Below, piece after piece: positions 16,504 to 24,485 of a stretch of DNA of 37,280 bases. The DNA lies in the NCBI GenBank assembly GCA_016215705.1, contig JACRIR010000059.1, positions 1-37,280 on the forward strand, given 5' to 3'. Under the pieces are notes generated by a model. That model was given only the letters and a program-made list of their open reading frames with translations, ran no database searches and was not told where the DNA came from. Both the position numbers and the translations under genes were made by a program. The stretch comes from Candidatus Poribacteria bacterium (GTDB taxonomy: Bacteria > Abyssobacteria > SURF-5). The stretch's first letter is position 1; the number at the start of each line of letters is the position of its first letter.

Positions 16504-17664
16504 ATGATACTATATGAGACACATACAACTCCCGGCGGAACCCCATTCGATCAGAATGCCAATGCGAGAGATATAGTGAAAATAGTAGTAGTAGGCGGAT
16601 ACGGCGACATCGGCAGTTGCGTTGTCGAAAAACTCATCGAATTCACTTCACATCAGGTGACCGTTGCCGGCCGCAATTTGCAGAAAGCGCGCGCGATATG
16701 CAGCACCTTCAAGGGTTACGTGGGCGCGCTCCAGGCGGACGTGGAAAACCGCTCGACGCTTACCGCCGCATTCGAGAATTTTGACCTCGTCATCAACTGC
16801 GCCGGGCCCTTCTTCAAGTACGGCGCAAATGTCGCAATCGCCGCCATCGAGACACGGACCCACTACATCGATATCTGCGACGATCCCGACCCCATTCCCA
16901 AGCTGTTCGCGCTCAATGACGCTGCGCGAAGAGCGGGGGTGACGGTAGTAACCGGCATGGGGTGGAACCCGGGTATATCGAATCTGGCCGTCCGCCTCGG
17001 CGCCAATCTCCTGGATGAAATCGAGCACGTCGAAATGGCGTGGGTCGTCGGCTCGGGCGACGCGAAGGGATTGGCCGCGCTCAAGCACACACTGCACGGC
17101 GTCACAGGCGAAGTCCCCATGTTCAAGGACGGCAAACAGGTTCTGCTGCCGGCATGGGACGACATGGAAATGGTGGAGTTCCCGGCGCCATTAGGCGAGC
17201 TGCCCGAGTTTCTGTTCGGGCATCCTGAGCCCCTCACGCTGCCTAGGGCCATCAAAGCCAGGAACATCTTCACGCGCGGCGGAATTGATCCGCCCTGGAA
17301 CAACAACGCTTTGCGTGTCATTCGCTCGCTCCGCCTGACAAACTCGAGAGGGAAGATCGATACCGTTGCCGGCATTATTCATAGAGTGCAGCGAATTTTC
17401 AGCATCGGCGGCGTCGAGCATTCGGCTTTGCGGATAGACGTAATCGGAAAGAAAGACGGGCAGAGCCGGCATCTCGTATTCAATATGCTCGACCGCATTC
17501 GCCCGCTCACGGCAATACCGTGCGCCGTCGGCGCAATGATGCTCCTTGACGGCGAAATTGCGCAAAAGGGTGTCATGTCGCCCGAGACGTGTATTGACCC
17601 TGTCAGGTTCTTTGACCGCATCTCCGACAAGGGCGTCAAGATCATGCGCGAAGGGCGACTGTAG
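16504..17664 (+). CDS. Saccharopine dehydrogenase-like NAD(P)-binding oxidoreductase
   Basis: 386 residues from the ATG at 16504 (GAGGA just upstream). A GTG at 16576 would give a start MKIVVVGGYGDIGS, which is where family members commonly begin, so the first 24 residues are uncertain. The Rossmann motif GGYGDIGS, then VAGRN, VINCAGPF, HYIDICDD and GWNPGISNL match the saccharopine dehydrogenase/carboxynorspermidine synthase superfamily. Substrate is not predictable; members act on saccharopine, polyamine precursors or are trans-acting enoyl-reductase-like. No partner genes flank it: a tRNA lies upstream and a restriction-modification pair downstream. Confidence 0.88.
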   Translation: MILYETHTTPGGTPFDQNANARDIVKIVVVGGYGDIGSCVVEKLIEFTSHQVTVAGRNLQKARAICSTFKGYVGALQADVENRSTLTAAFENFDLVINCAGPFFKYGANVAIAAIETRTHYIDICDDPDPIPKLFALNDAARRAGVTVVTGMGWNPGISNLAVRLGANLLDEIEHVEMAWVVGSGDAKGLAALKHTLHGVTGEVPMFKDGKQVLLPAWDDMEMVEFPAPLGELPEFLFGHPEPLTLPRAIKARNIFTRGGIDPPWNNNALRVIRSLRLTNSRGKIDTVAGIIHRVQRIFSIGGVEHSALRIDVIGKKDGQSRHLVFNMLDRIRPLTAIPCAVGAMMLLDGEIAQKGVMSPETCIDPVRFFDRISDKGVKIMREGRL

Positions 17665-17688
17665 GGTGTATCAGGAACTCGAAATACC

Positions 17689-18822
17689 ATGACCGTGCCA
17701 AAGAGAGAGAAATCACTTGCCAAATCTGTTGCCACAAGCCTTGATGTGGCGACACATGCGGTAAGGGAATACCATACGACGGCGCTTGGCGCTGTCTATC
17801 TCGGCGATTCCTTGAATCTTCTCGAACAATATGTAAAGCCGGGTTCCGTCGATCTGATCGTCACCAGTCCGCCTTTTGGCTTACTTCGCAAGAAAGAATA
17901 TGGCAACGTGGACGCAGAGAAGTATGTCGAGTGGTTTAAACCATTTGGCGCCGCGTTCCGCCGCGTCTTGAAATCGAAAGGTTCTCTGGTAATCGACATT
18001 GGTGGAGCATGGAATCCCGGCACGCCGACACGAAGCCTCTATCACTATGAGTTGTTGATAATGCTTTGTCGCGAGCTTGGCTTCCACCTGGCTCAAGAAT
18101 TCTTCTGGTGGAGTCCTTCCAAGTTGCCCACCCCTGCTGAATGGACTACTGTAAGGCGCATTCGCGTAAAGGACGCTGTTGATTGTGTGTGGTGGCTCTC
18201 GCCCACCCCGTGGCCCCGCGCAAGCAACCGTCGCATTCTATCACCCTACAGCGAATCAATGAAAGATTTGTTAAAGAACGGCTACCGGGCGAAATTGCGG
18301 CCAAGTGGGCACGACATTAGTGAAAAATTCTCGGTTGACAATGGAGCGGCCATTCCCCCCAATCTAATAGCAATCCCCAATACGGAAAGCAATTCCTATT
18401 ACTTGCGATATTGCAGAGACAACAACCTCGAGCCGCATCCGGCCCGCTTTCCCTCTGAGCTTCCGGAACTCTTCATTCGCATGTTGACTGATCCGGACGA
18501 CATGGTCTTGGACCCCTTTGCGGGCAGTTGTGTTACCGGAGAGGTTGCTGAACGACTTGGCCGCAAGTGGATGTGTGCGGAATTGACTGAGGACTACTTG
18601 AAGGGCGCTCTTGCGAGGTTCCATCACGACGCACAAAGCAATTGTCAAGAAGAATTATTCCCCCTTAGTGGGAAGGCCAAAAAGCCACCTGTCACAAGTT
18701 ATTATAAGATATTTCATCCGGGCGCATTGTGGAAAGACCTGCCGTTTGAACCCCTTCCACAAGACGGGGGAGAAAGTCGTCCCGCCACTCCCAAAGAAAC
18801 AATGATCTCGAAGCAATTGTGA
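17689..18822 (+). CDS. DNA amino-methyltransferase, beta class (probable N4-cytosine)
   Basis: 377 residues. The catalytic motif IV is TSPPF (59-63) and the AdoMet motif I is DPFAGSC (about 275-281), so the order IV...I marks a beta-class amino-methyltransferase. SPPF rather than DPPY/NPPY favours N4-cytosine methylation. The following LLRKKEYGN is reminiscent of the PvuII methylase group. The intervening segment, including WWSPSKLPTPAEW and ASNRRILSPYSESMKDLL, would carry the target-recognition region. The HNH nuclease begins 19 bp downstream, making a restriction-modification pair. Target sequence unknown. The stretch looks less GC-rich than its neighbours, consistent with transfer. Confidence 0.92.
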   Translation: MTVPKREKSLAKSVATSLDVATHAVREYHTTALGAVYLGDSLNLLEQYVKPGSVDLIVTSPPFGLLRKKEYGNVDAEKYVEWFKPFGAAFRRVLKSKGSLVIDIGGAWNPGTPTRSLYHYELLIMLCRELGFHLAQEFFWWSPSKLPTPAEWTTVRRIRVKDAVDCVWWLSPTPWPRASNRRILSPYSESMKDLLKNGYRAKLRPSGHDISEKFSVDNGAAIPPNLIAIPNTESNSYYLRYCRDNNLEPHPARFPSELPELFIRMLTDPDDMVLDPFAGSCVTGEVAERLGRKWMCAELTEDYLKGALARFHHDAQSNCQEELFPLSGKAKKPPVTSYYKIFHPGALWKDLPFEPLPQDGGESRPATPKETMISKQL

Positions 18823-18841
18823 ACGGTTCATCGATTCTGTT

Positions 18842-19843
18842 ATGCCAGCTACCGACCCACATCAACTCATTCAGGCAATTCTCGACGCAATAGAAGATTG
18901 CGTCTATTCGGCCGTCCCTGTTTCACCTGTCCGCCGGCACCCCCGGAAATTCGCCGTCACATCCCCGGAAGGACATGGGCTGTCGCTTTGGGTGTATATC
19001 TGGACGCTCACTCACGGAGGCCGATCATCGTTGCCCCACGAATATCGAATACAAATGACGACGGTCAATTCTCCGCTTGATGTGAATCCAACCGGACTAA
19101 CGATATTGCTCGGTTACGAACCTAGCCGGAAGGCGTTCGCCGGATTCGATTTGTCTCGTCACCGTTTATTTACCACCGGTTCTCCTTCAATTCAGATCGA
19201 CATCAGAACCCTCGATCAGAGCTTGCAGGACGGCTTGGCATTTTACCGCAAGAGCAACAGTGAGATCGCAGTCGGTGCTCGGCCCGATCAGCTTATGGCC
19301 TATGCTCAGAATGCGCAGAACCTTCACACATATGGTCGCCAGGCCGATACCCTAGGCCTCCTGCAGAAAGCATCGTCTCTTCAAGAGATATCCGAGCAGG
19401 ACATTGCTTTTCTCAACGCACAACGAAAACGCATCATTCAAACAGTGAGCCGCTTATCCCGTCAAGCCAACTTCCGGCAGCAGGTCTTGTATGCCTATGG
19501 AAATCGGTGCGCTGTCACAAGAATGCAACTACGTCTGGTAGATGCTGCGCACATCTTGCCTGTTGGAGCGCCAGGCAGCGCTGATGACATACGGAATGGA
19601 ATTGCCCTCTCTCCAACGTATCACCGAGCCTTCGACAACGGTCTCATTTACTTGGATGAGAGCCATACAATGCGCGTGAATCCTGAAAGGGAATCATCTC
19701 TTGCTGCTCTGCGCTTAGATGGAGGACTCTCGGGATTCAAGGCGGCGCTGGGCAGGGTTTTGCTCCCCCCTGATCGGAGGCAATGGCCTCATGCGACGTT
19801 TATCAAGAATGCCAATCGTTTTCGAAAGGTCAGAGAAAGCTGA
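18842..19843 (+). CDS. HNH restriction endonuclease
   Basis: 333 residues. The C-terminal HNH_2-type nuclease motif is clear: YGNRCAVT (Cys223), DAAHILPV (His237), NGIALSPTYHRAFD (Asn252, His261), the beta-beta-alpha metal site. The N-terminal 200 residues have no motif I recognise and probably bind DNA. Directly following the methyltransferase, it is best read as the restriction half of a type II system. The start ATG at 18842 has no strong ribosome site. An alternative, a modification-dependent nuclease, cannot be excluded but is less likely with a cognate methylase next door. Confidence 0.88.
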   Translation: MPATDPHQLIQAILDAIEDCVYSAVPVSPVRRHPRKFAVTSPEGHGLSLWVYIWTLTHGGRSSLPHEYRIQMTTVNSPLDVNPTGLTILLGYEPSRKAFAGFDLSRHRLFTTGSPSIQIDIRTLDQSLQDGLAFYRKSNSEIAVGARPDQLMAYAQNAQNLHTYGRQADTLGLLQKASSLQEISEQDIAFLNAQRKRIIQTVSRLSRQANFRQQVLYAYGNRCAVTRMQLRLVDAAHILPVGAPGSADDIRNGIALSPTYHRAFDNGLIYLDESHTMRVNPERESSLAALRLDGGLSGFKAALGRVLLPPDRRQWPHATFIKNANRFRKVRES

Positions 19844-19899
19844 ACAACATCGGCAGGCAATATCCGCAAAAATATGCGCAATAATCTGGAGGAAACGTT

Positions 19900-21021
19900 A
19901 TGCAGGAGTTGCTAATGAACAAAGGCCCGGACGACCTGCAAAGCGAGGTTCAACAGGCGAATCTCTGCGCGGGTTGCGGGATGTGCGTGGGATTGTGTCC
20001 GTACATTAAGGAGATGGACGAGAAGGTCGCCATCGTCGAGAGGTGTGGCCGCAGCGATGGCCGCTGCTACCGTTTCTGCCCGAGAACCTCGACCGATATC
20101 GGCGCGCTCGATGAAATGGTCTTCGGCGCGAGGCGCGGAGATGCCGTGCTCGGGTCGTACCGCACGCTGACTGCTGCAAAGGCAGCCAACGCCGCCACTC
20201 ATTCCGCCGGGCAGTACGGAGGTGTCGTATCGGCGCTGATAATCCACGCACTCAAGAAGGGTGTTGTCGAGGCGGCGCTGCTTACCAGGTATTCCGAACG
20301 CAAGCAAGTGCTTCCAAGGCCAACCGTTGCGCGGAATCGGAAGGAAGTACTGGCGTGCTCCGGCTCGAAGTATACGGCCGCGCCCACGCTGTCAGCGCTG
20401 CAAGACATATTGAAAACCGGCGAGAAACTTGCCGTCGTCGGGCGGCCATGTCAGGTAACAGCCATTCGCAAGATGCAACTTTATGATGACCGGCCCGAGC
20501 TCAAGAATATCAAGCTCGTCATCGGCCTCTTCTGTCTATGGGCTCTCGACTATAGAAGATACGCCGCTCATCTGAGCGGCCAGGTGAATGTAAGCCGAAT
20601 TCGCAAGATCGACATCCCCAAGAACGACGATTTCATCGTTTACACCAACGGCGGAGAGGCGCGCGTTCCCATCAACAAGATAAAGGAATTCATCCGGCCC
20701 TCATGTCAGGTCTGCTTCGATGTGACCGCCGAGTTGGCCGACATCTCGATCGGCTCGACCGAATGGCAGGATGATTGGAATACCGTGCTGGTCAGGAGCG
20801 AAGCGGGGGAGAAGCTCTTCGCGGACGCCTTGAAGGCTAAAGCCGTCACGACCAAGAAATTCCCCGGCGAACGCGAAGCGATATTGCGCGAGGCCGTCGG
20901 CGCCAAAAAACGAAGAGTGCTAAAGGAATTGAGCCGGCGCGGCAGCGAGAGCGCTCCGCTGCTTTATCTCAAACTCGATGATTCACAGCGGGCGTTGTTT
21001 CTGGAAGGAGGGAACAAGTAA
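19900..21021 (+). CDS. FrhB-like Fe-S flavoprotein (coenzyme F420 hydrogenase/dehydrogenase beta-subunit family)
   Basis: 373 residues; GGAGG lies 7 nt before the ATG. An N-terminal CAGCGMCVGLCP motif holds a [4Fe-4S] cluster. SAGQYGGVVSALIIHALKKG, then CSGSKYTAAP, VGRPCQVTAIRKM and the late CQVCFD with DISIGSTEW are the conserved blocks of the FrhB/FdhB family, flavin proteins that move electrons between Fe-S centres and F420 or another carrier. Bacterial members do not prove F420 use. Its TAA overlaps the iorA ATG by one base, so it is probably a partner or electron adaptor of the IorAB enzyme. Confidence 0.88.
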   Translation: MQELLMNKGPDDLQSEVQQANLCAGCGMCVGLCPYIKEMDEKVAIVERCGRSDGRCYRFCPRTSTDIGALDEMVFGARRGDAVLGSYRTLTAAKAANAATHSAGQYGGVVSALIIHALKKGVVEAALLTRYSERKQVLPRPTVARNRKEVLACSGSKYTAAPTLSALQDILKTGEKLAVVGRPCQVTAIRKMQLYDDRPELKNIKLVIGLFCLWALDYRRYAAHLSGQVNVSRIRKIDIPKNDDFIVYTNGGEARVPINKIKEFIRPSCQVCFDVTAELADISIGSTEWQDDWNTVLVRSEAGEKLFADALKAKAVTTKKFPGEREAILREAVGAKKRRVLKELSRRGSESAPLLYLKLDDSQRALFLEGGNK

Positions 21022-22961
21022 TGTTGAGTATTCTACTCGATGAGCCGGGCAAGCGCGTCTTGATGATGGGCAATGAGGCCATCGCCCGGGGCGCGATCGA
21101 AGCGGGCATGAAATTTTGCGCCGCGTATCCCGGTTCGCCTTCTTCTGAAATAATCGGAACACTCGCGAGGCCGGACGTGGCCGAAAACTTCGGGCATCAT
21201 GCCGAATGGTCAACCAACGAAGTGGTCGCCCTCGAGGCGGCGGCGGGAGCATCTTTCGGGGGTCTCCGCGCCTTGTGCGCCATGAAGCAGAACGGAATCA
21301 ACGTAGCTTCCGACTTTCTCATGTCGGTCGTCATGTCCGGCTGCAAGGGCGGTCTCGTGCTCGTGGTCGCCGACGACCCCGGCGCGCATTGCAGCAACAA
21401 CGAGATGGACTCGCGCGCCTACGCCCGACTTCTCGATGCTCCCTTGCTTGAGCCTGCCACCATCGAAGAATCCAAGGAAATGACCCGCTGGGCGTTCGAG
21501 TTGTCGGAAGAACTCGAAATGCCTTGCATGATTCGAAGCGTGACGCGTATCTCGCATGCGCGCGGCGACCTCTCTCTCGGCCCGATCAACCGCCTCCAGC
21601 GGACTCCACGCTTCGAGGCGTATGACCGTTTCCTGTCCCTGGGCACGGTCACACATTCGGTCCTTCATGGAAAACTCGAAAAAGCGCGAGACATTTTTGA
21701 GAAATCGCAGTTTAATCAATACGTCGGTCCGTCCGGCGCCGAGTTGGTCATCATCACGTGCGGCACGGGATGGCTCTTTTCCCGCGAGGCCCTCCGCACG
21801 CTCGGCCTCGAAGACAAAGTCGGCATTCTGAAGCTGGCGACCACGTGGCCGCTGCCCAACCGGTTTATCGTCGACCATCTGAAGGGCGTCAAACAGGTTC
21901 TGTTCGTCGAAGAGATTGACCCGTTCATGGAACAGAATGTGAAGAGTCTGCTCGCCGACTATATCGGGAGCGAGCTCGAGGTCATCAAATTCTTCGGGAA
22001 AGGCTCGGGTCACGTAAGGAGTCGCTTCGGGCCGGCGCTCGGCGAGATCGACCCCGACATCGTGATACGCGCCGTCGCGGAGATCAAAGGCGTCGACTAT
22101 CAGGCCCAGACTCCCGAATACGCCGAGCGTGCGAGCACGCTGCTGAGCGAATATACTGCGTCGCGCGATCTTGCTTTCTGCGCGGGGTGTCCGCATCGCG
22201 CGTCGTACTGGGTGATGAAGAACGCGCTTGCGCTCGACGGCCGCGGCGGTTTTGTTCTCGGCGACATCGGGTGCTACGGCATGGGAGCGGGCAGGTCGGG
22301 CTATTTCATCAATCGCACGCTGCATTGCATGGGCTCAGGCGCAGGGGTCGCGTGCGGCCTGGGCAATCTGGCGAAATTCGAGTTCGATCAACCCGTCGTT
22401 GCAGTGATGGGTGATTCGACGTTCTTCCATGCCGCTCTTCCCGCGCTCATAAATGCGCGCTACAATGGCGCAAAATTCACAAGCGTTGTGCTCGACAACT
22501 CGGCTACTGCGATGACCGGTTTCCAGCCGCACCCGGGCATCGGTCTCAACGCGATGGGCAATCCGGCAACACAGGTGCTCATCGAGGACGTCTGCAAGGG
22601 CCTCGGCTTCCACGTCGAGATTCGAGACCCGTTCAAGGTGGATGAGGCGGTCGAGGCGCTCCATGACCTCATGCAGCGCGAAGAATCGAGCGTGCTCATC
22701 CTGCGTCACACGTGCGGGCTGGTCGAGAGCCGAAAGAAAAAGAAAGACCGCATAAGCGTGAATGCGGAGAAATGCCTGGGTGACGAGTGCGGGTGTGCGC
22801 GTTTCTGCACGCGCGTGTTCGGCTGTCCCGCCCTCATCTGGAACGAGAAAGAGAAACATGCGTCGGTGGACGAGGTGGTCTGCACCGGCTGCGGTGTCTG
22901 CGCCTACCTCTGTCCGCAAAGCGCTATCGAGGTCGAAAAGGCCGAGGAGTTGCAGCGATGA
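21021..22961 (+). CDS. iorA: Indolepyruvate:ferredoxin oxidoreductase alpha subunit
   Basis: 646 residues. With IorB it oxidatively decarboxylates aryl-pyruvates (from Trp, Phe, Tyr) to aryl-acetyl-CoA, reducing ferredoxin. MMGNEAIARGAIEAG and AAYPGSPSSEI open the pyrimidine-binding domain. The TPP site shows GDIGCYGMG (414-422) and GDST (464-467) with the downstream DNSATAMTGFQ. The C-terminus holds ferredoxin-type clusters: Cys585/590/592/596/602 and Cys621/624/627/631. The ATG overlaps the stop of the FrhB-like gene and its stop overlaps the iorB ATG, giving a tight three-gene operon. Reduced ferredoxin from this enzyme would feed the Rnf complex encoded upstream. Confidence 0.95.
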   Translation: MLSILLDEPGKRVLMMGNEAIARGAIEAGMKFCAAYPGSPSSEIIGTLARPDVAENFGHHAEWSTNEVVALEAAAGASFGGLRALCAMKQNGINVASDFLMSVVMSGCKGGLVLVVADDPGAHCSNNEMDSRAYARLLDAPLLEPATIEESKEMTRWAFELSEELEMPCMIRSVTRISHARGDLSLGPINRLQRTPRFEAYDRFLSLGTVTHSVLHGKLEKARDIFEKSQFNQYVGPSGAELVIITCGTGWLFSREALRTLGLEDKVGILKLATTWPLPNRFIVDHLKGVKQVLFVEEIDPFMEQNVKSLLADYIGSELEVIKFFGKGSGHVRSRFGPALGEIDPDIVIRAVAEIKGVDYQAQTPEYAERASTLLSEYTASRDLAFCAGCPHRASYWVMKNALALDGRGGFVLGDIGCYGMGAGRSGYFINRTLHCMGSGAGVACGLGNLAKFEFDQPVVAVMGDSTFFHAALPALINARYNGAKFTSVVLDNSATAMTGFQPHPGIGLNAMGNPATQVLIEDVCKGLGFHVEIRDPFKVDEAVEALHDLMQREESSVLILRHTCGLVESRKKKKDRISVNAEKCLGDECGCARFCTRVFGCPALIWNEKEKHASVDEVVCTGCGVCAYLCPQSAIEVEKAEELQR

Positions 22962-23569
22962 AACAGAATGGCGACTGTCTCAACGTGATTATTACGGGTG
23001 TCGGTGGCCAGGGCAATATCCTGGCATCGCACATTCTGGCAACTGCTGCGATTGCCGAAGGCTTCCATGTGACCATCGGTGAGACCTATGGTCAGTCGCA
23101 GCGAGGCGGCTCGGTCATGAGCCACGTCAGACTATCGAAAGGGGAATCGCTCGGCGCGCTGATCCCTCGAGGGAAGGCGCATGTGATCGTTGGGCTCGAG
23201 CCGATGGAGACGCTTCGGGTGGCCGCGGACTACGCCAATCCCGGCACTAAGACGATTGTCAATCCGCGCCCGAACTATCCGCTCATGGTCCTCTACGGCG
23301 CGCAGGAATATCCGCCCGTCGAGACTCTCCTCGCGCGGTTGGGTGAGATGGTGGAGGTCGTCAAGGTTGTCGAGGGGACCGAACTCGCGAAAGGAATCGG
23401 AGAAGCGATGGCCTCGAACGTTGTCATGGTCGGCGCACTGGCCGGCTCCGGCTGGACACCGATCCCGACCGACACGTTCATCAGCGTTCTGAAGGAAGTC
23501 ATCCCCCAAAAGATTCTTGCGCTCAACCAGCGCGCCCTCAAGCTCGGGATTGAGAGCATCAGGAAGTAG
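22958..23569 (+). CDS. iorB: Indolepyruvate:ferredoxin oxidoreductase beta subunit
   Basis: 203 residues from the ATG at 22958, overlapping the iorA stop; a longer open frame starting inside iorA is a shadow. GVGGQGNILASHILATAA, GETYGQSQRGGSVMSHVR and IVGLEPMETLR are the signature of the gamma-type 2-oxoacid:ferredoxin oxidoreductase domain. It completes the IorAB heterodimer. The hairpin 11 nt after the stop (CCGCGC, AAG, GCGCGG at 23580-23594) may end the operon. Confidence 0.95.
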   Translation: MKQNGDCLNVIITGVGGQGNILASHILATAAIAEGFHVTIGETYGQSQRGGSVMSHVRLSKGESLGALIPRGKAHVIVGLEPMETLRVAADYANPGTKTIVNPRPNYPLMVLYGAQEYPPVETLLARLGEMVEVVKVVEGTELAKGIGEAMASNVVMVGALAGSGWTPIPTDTFISVLKEVIPQKILALNQRALKLGIESIRK

Positions 23570-23579
23570 GGGAAAGGGA

Positions 23580-23594
23580 CCGCGCAAGGCGCGG
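23580..23594 (+). terminator. GC hairpin after iorB
   Basis: CCGCGC (23580-23585), loop AAG, GCGCGG (23589-23594), 11 nt past the iorB stop. No T-run follows directly, so intrinsic termination is plausible but not certain. Confidence 0.4.
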
Positions 23595-23931
23595 GGTGGA
23601 CAGTTTCCAAGGGGGTATTTTCCCACTATTTTGGTATGGTTATGTAGCGCTGCGCTAATACGCCTTCGCGATCATTTCTGTGGGTGCGGGCTTTGTAGGG
23701 GTGCAGCGTGCTGCGCCCTGCAAGAACTTGGGACTTGCAGCTACACGGTAACAGTCTGGAGTTTGGACACTATTTTGGCAGCTACACGGTAGCTGTCATT
23801 CTGAGCAAAGCGAAGAATCTCAATCAGCGGGGATTTGCGAAATCTGCGGATAGGAAGCTTTCATTCGCGTGATTCGCCCTCATTTGTGCTATTCGTGATC
23901 CAGCTTTTTCTTGCGGTTTGGAACAAATGAA
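23595..23931. repeat. Repeat-rich gap between iorB and the DUF2284 gene
   Basis: Contains a GGGTGCAGC/GCTGCGCCC hairpin (23699-23718, related to 30297-30316), two direct copies of GCAGCTACACGGTA (23737-23750 and 23778-23791), ACTATTTTGG twice (about 23625 and 23769), and a TCATTCTGAG...GAAGAATCT segment near 23796-23820 that resembles a repeat found in many bacterial genomes. No gene is supported. Confidence 0.75.
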
Positions 23932-24462
23932 ATGAAAGAGGCATCCACGCCCAAAATCAAAAAAGACTTGCGGCAACTGGAAGCTTTCGCGAAGAAGCAA
24001 GGCGCTGTCGTTGCGAAGGGTATTCCAGTCGGGAAGGTCGTCACCGACGAGCGCGTATACTATAAATGTATGTACGGCTGTCCCCTCTACGGCTCATCCA
24101 AAATGTGTCCGCCGAACACGCCGCGACCGCAGGATTTCGAGCGTGCGCTCCGGAAATACTCGTGGGGTGTCCTTGTGAAAACGCGCCCCCATAAAATCAA
24201 CGATATTGTGGTGGAAGTCGAGAAACGCGCGTTTTCAATGGGCTATTACCTCGCGCTCGGCCTCCGAGGCGGCCCATGCCCGCTGTGTAAGGAATGCACC
24301 GAGCCGGCTGAACCATGCCGGCATCCCGAGAAAGCTCGTCCGTCGATGGAGGCCCTCGGCATCGATGTATTCGCCACTCTCAAGAACGCCCGAATTCCCG
24401 CCGAACTCAAGAAGGACACCGAGGAGGAATGGTTCTTCCACGGGTTGATCCTCGTGGAATGA
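23932..24462 (+). CDS. DUF2284 cysteine-rich predicted metal-binding protein
   Basis: 176 residues from the ATG at 23932; a TTG seven codons upstream is less likely. Two cysteine groups are visible: Cys46, Cys50 and Cys59 in KCMYGCPLYGSSKMCPPN, and Cys116, 119, 122 and 129 in GGPCPLCKECTEPAEPCRHP. RPSMEALGIDVFATL near the end is also conserved. This matches the DUF2284 family, common in anaerobes and archaea and thought to bind a metal or Fe-S cluster; its function is unknown. The downstream PLP enzyme begins 23 bp after the stop, so the two are probably co-transcribed. Confidence 0.85.
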   Translation: MKEASTPKIKKDLRQLEAFAKKQGAVVAKGIPVGKVVTDERVYYKCMYGCPLYGSSKMCPPNTPRPQDFERALRKYSWGVLVKTRPHKINDIVVEVEKRAFSMGYYLALGLRGGPCPLCKECTEPAEPCRHPEKARPSMEALGIDVFATLKNARIPAELKKDTEEEWFFHGLILVE

Positions 24463-24485
24463 ATGTTCGAACCGGAGAACACCCA

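Noticed and set aside
21210-22325. 371-codon minus-strand frame
   Set aside because: Antisense to iorA, whose TPP and Fe-S motifs are unmistakable; high-GC shadow.
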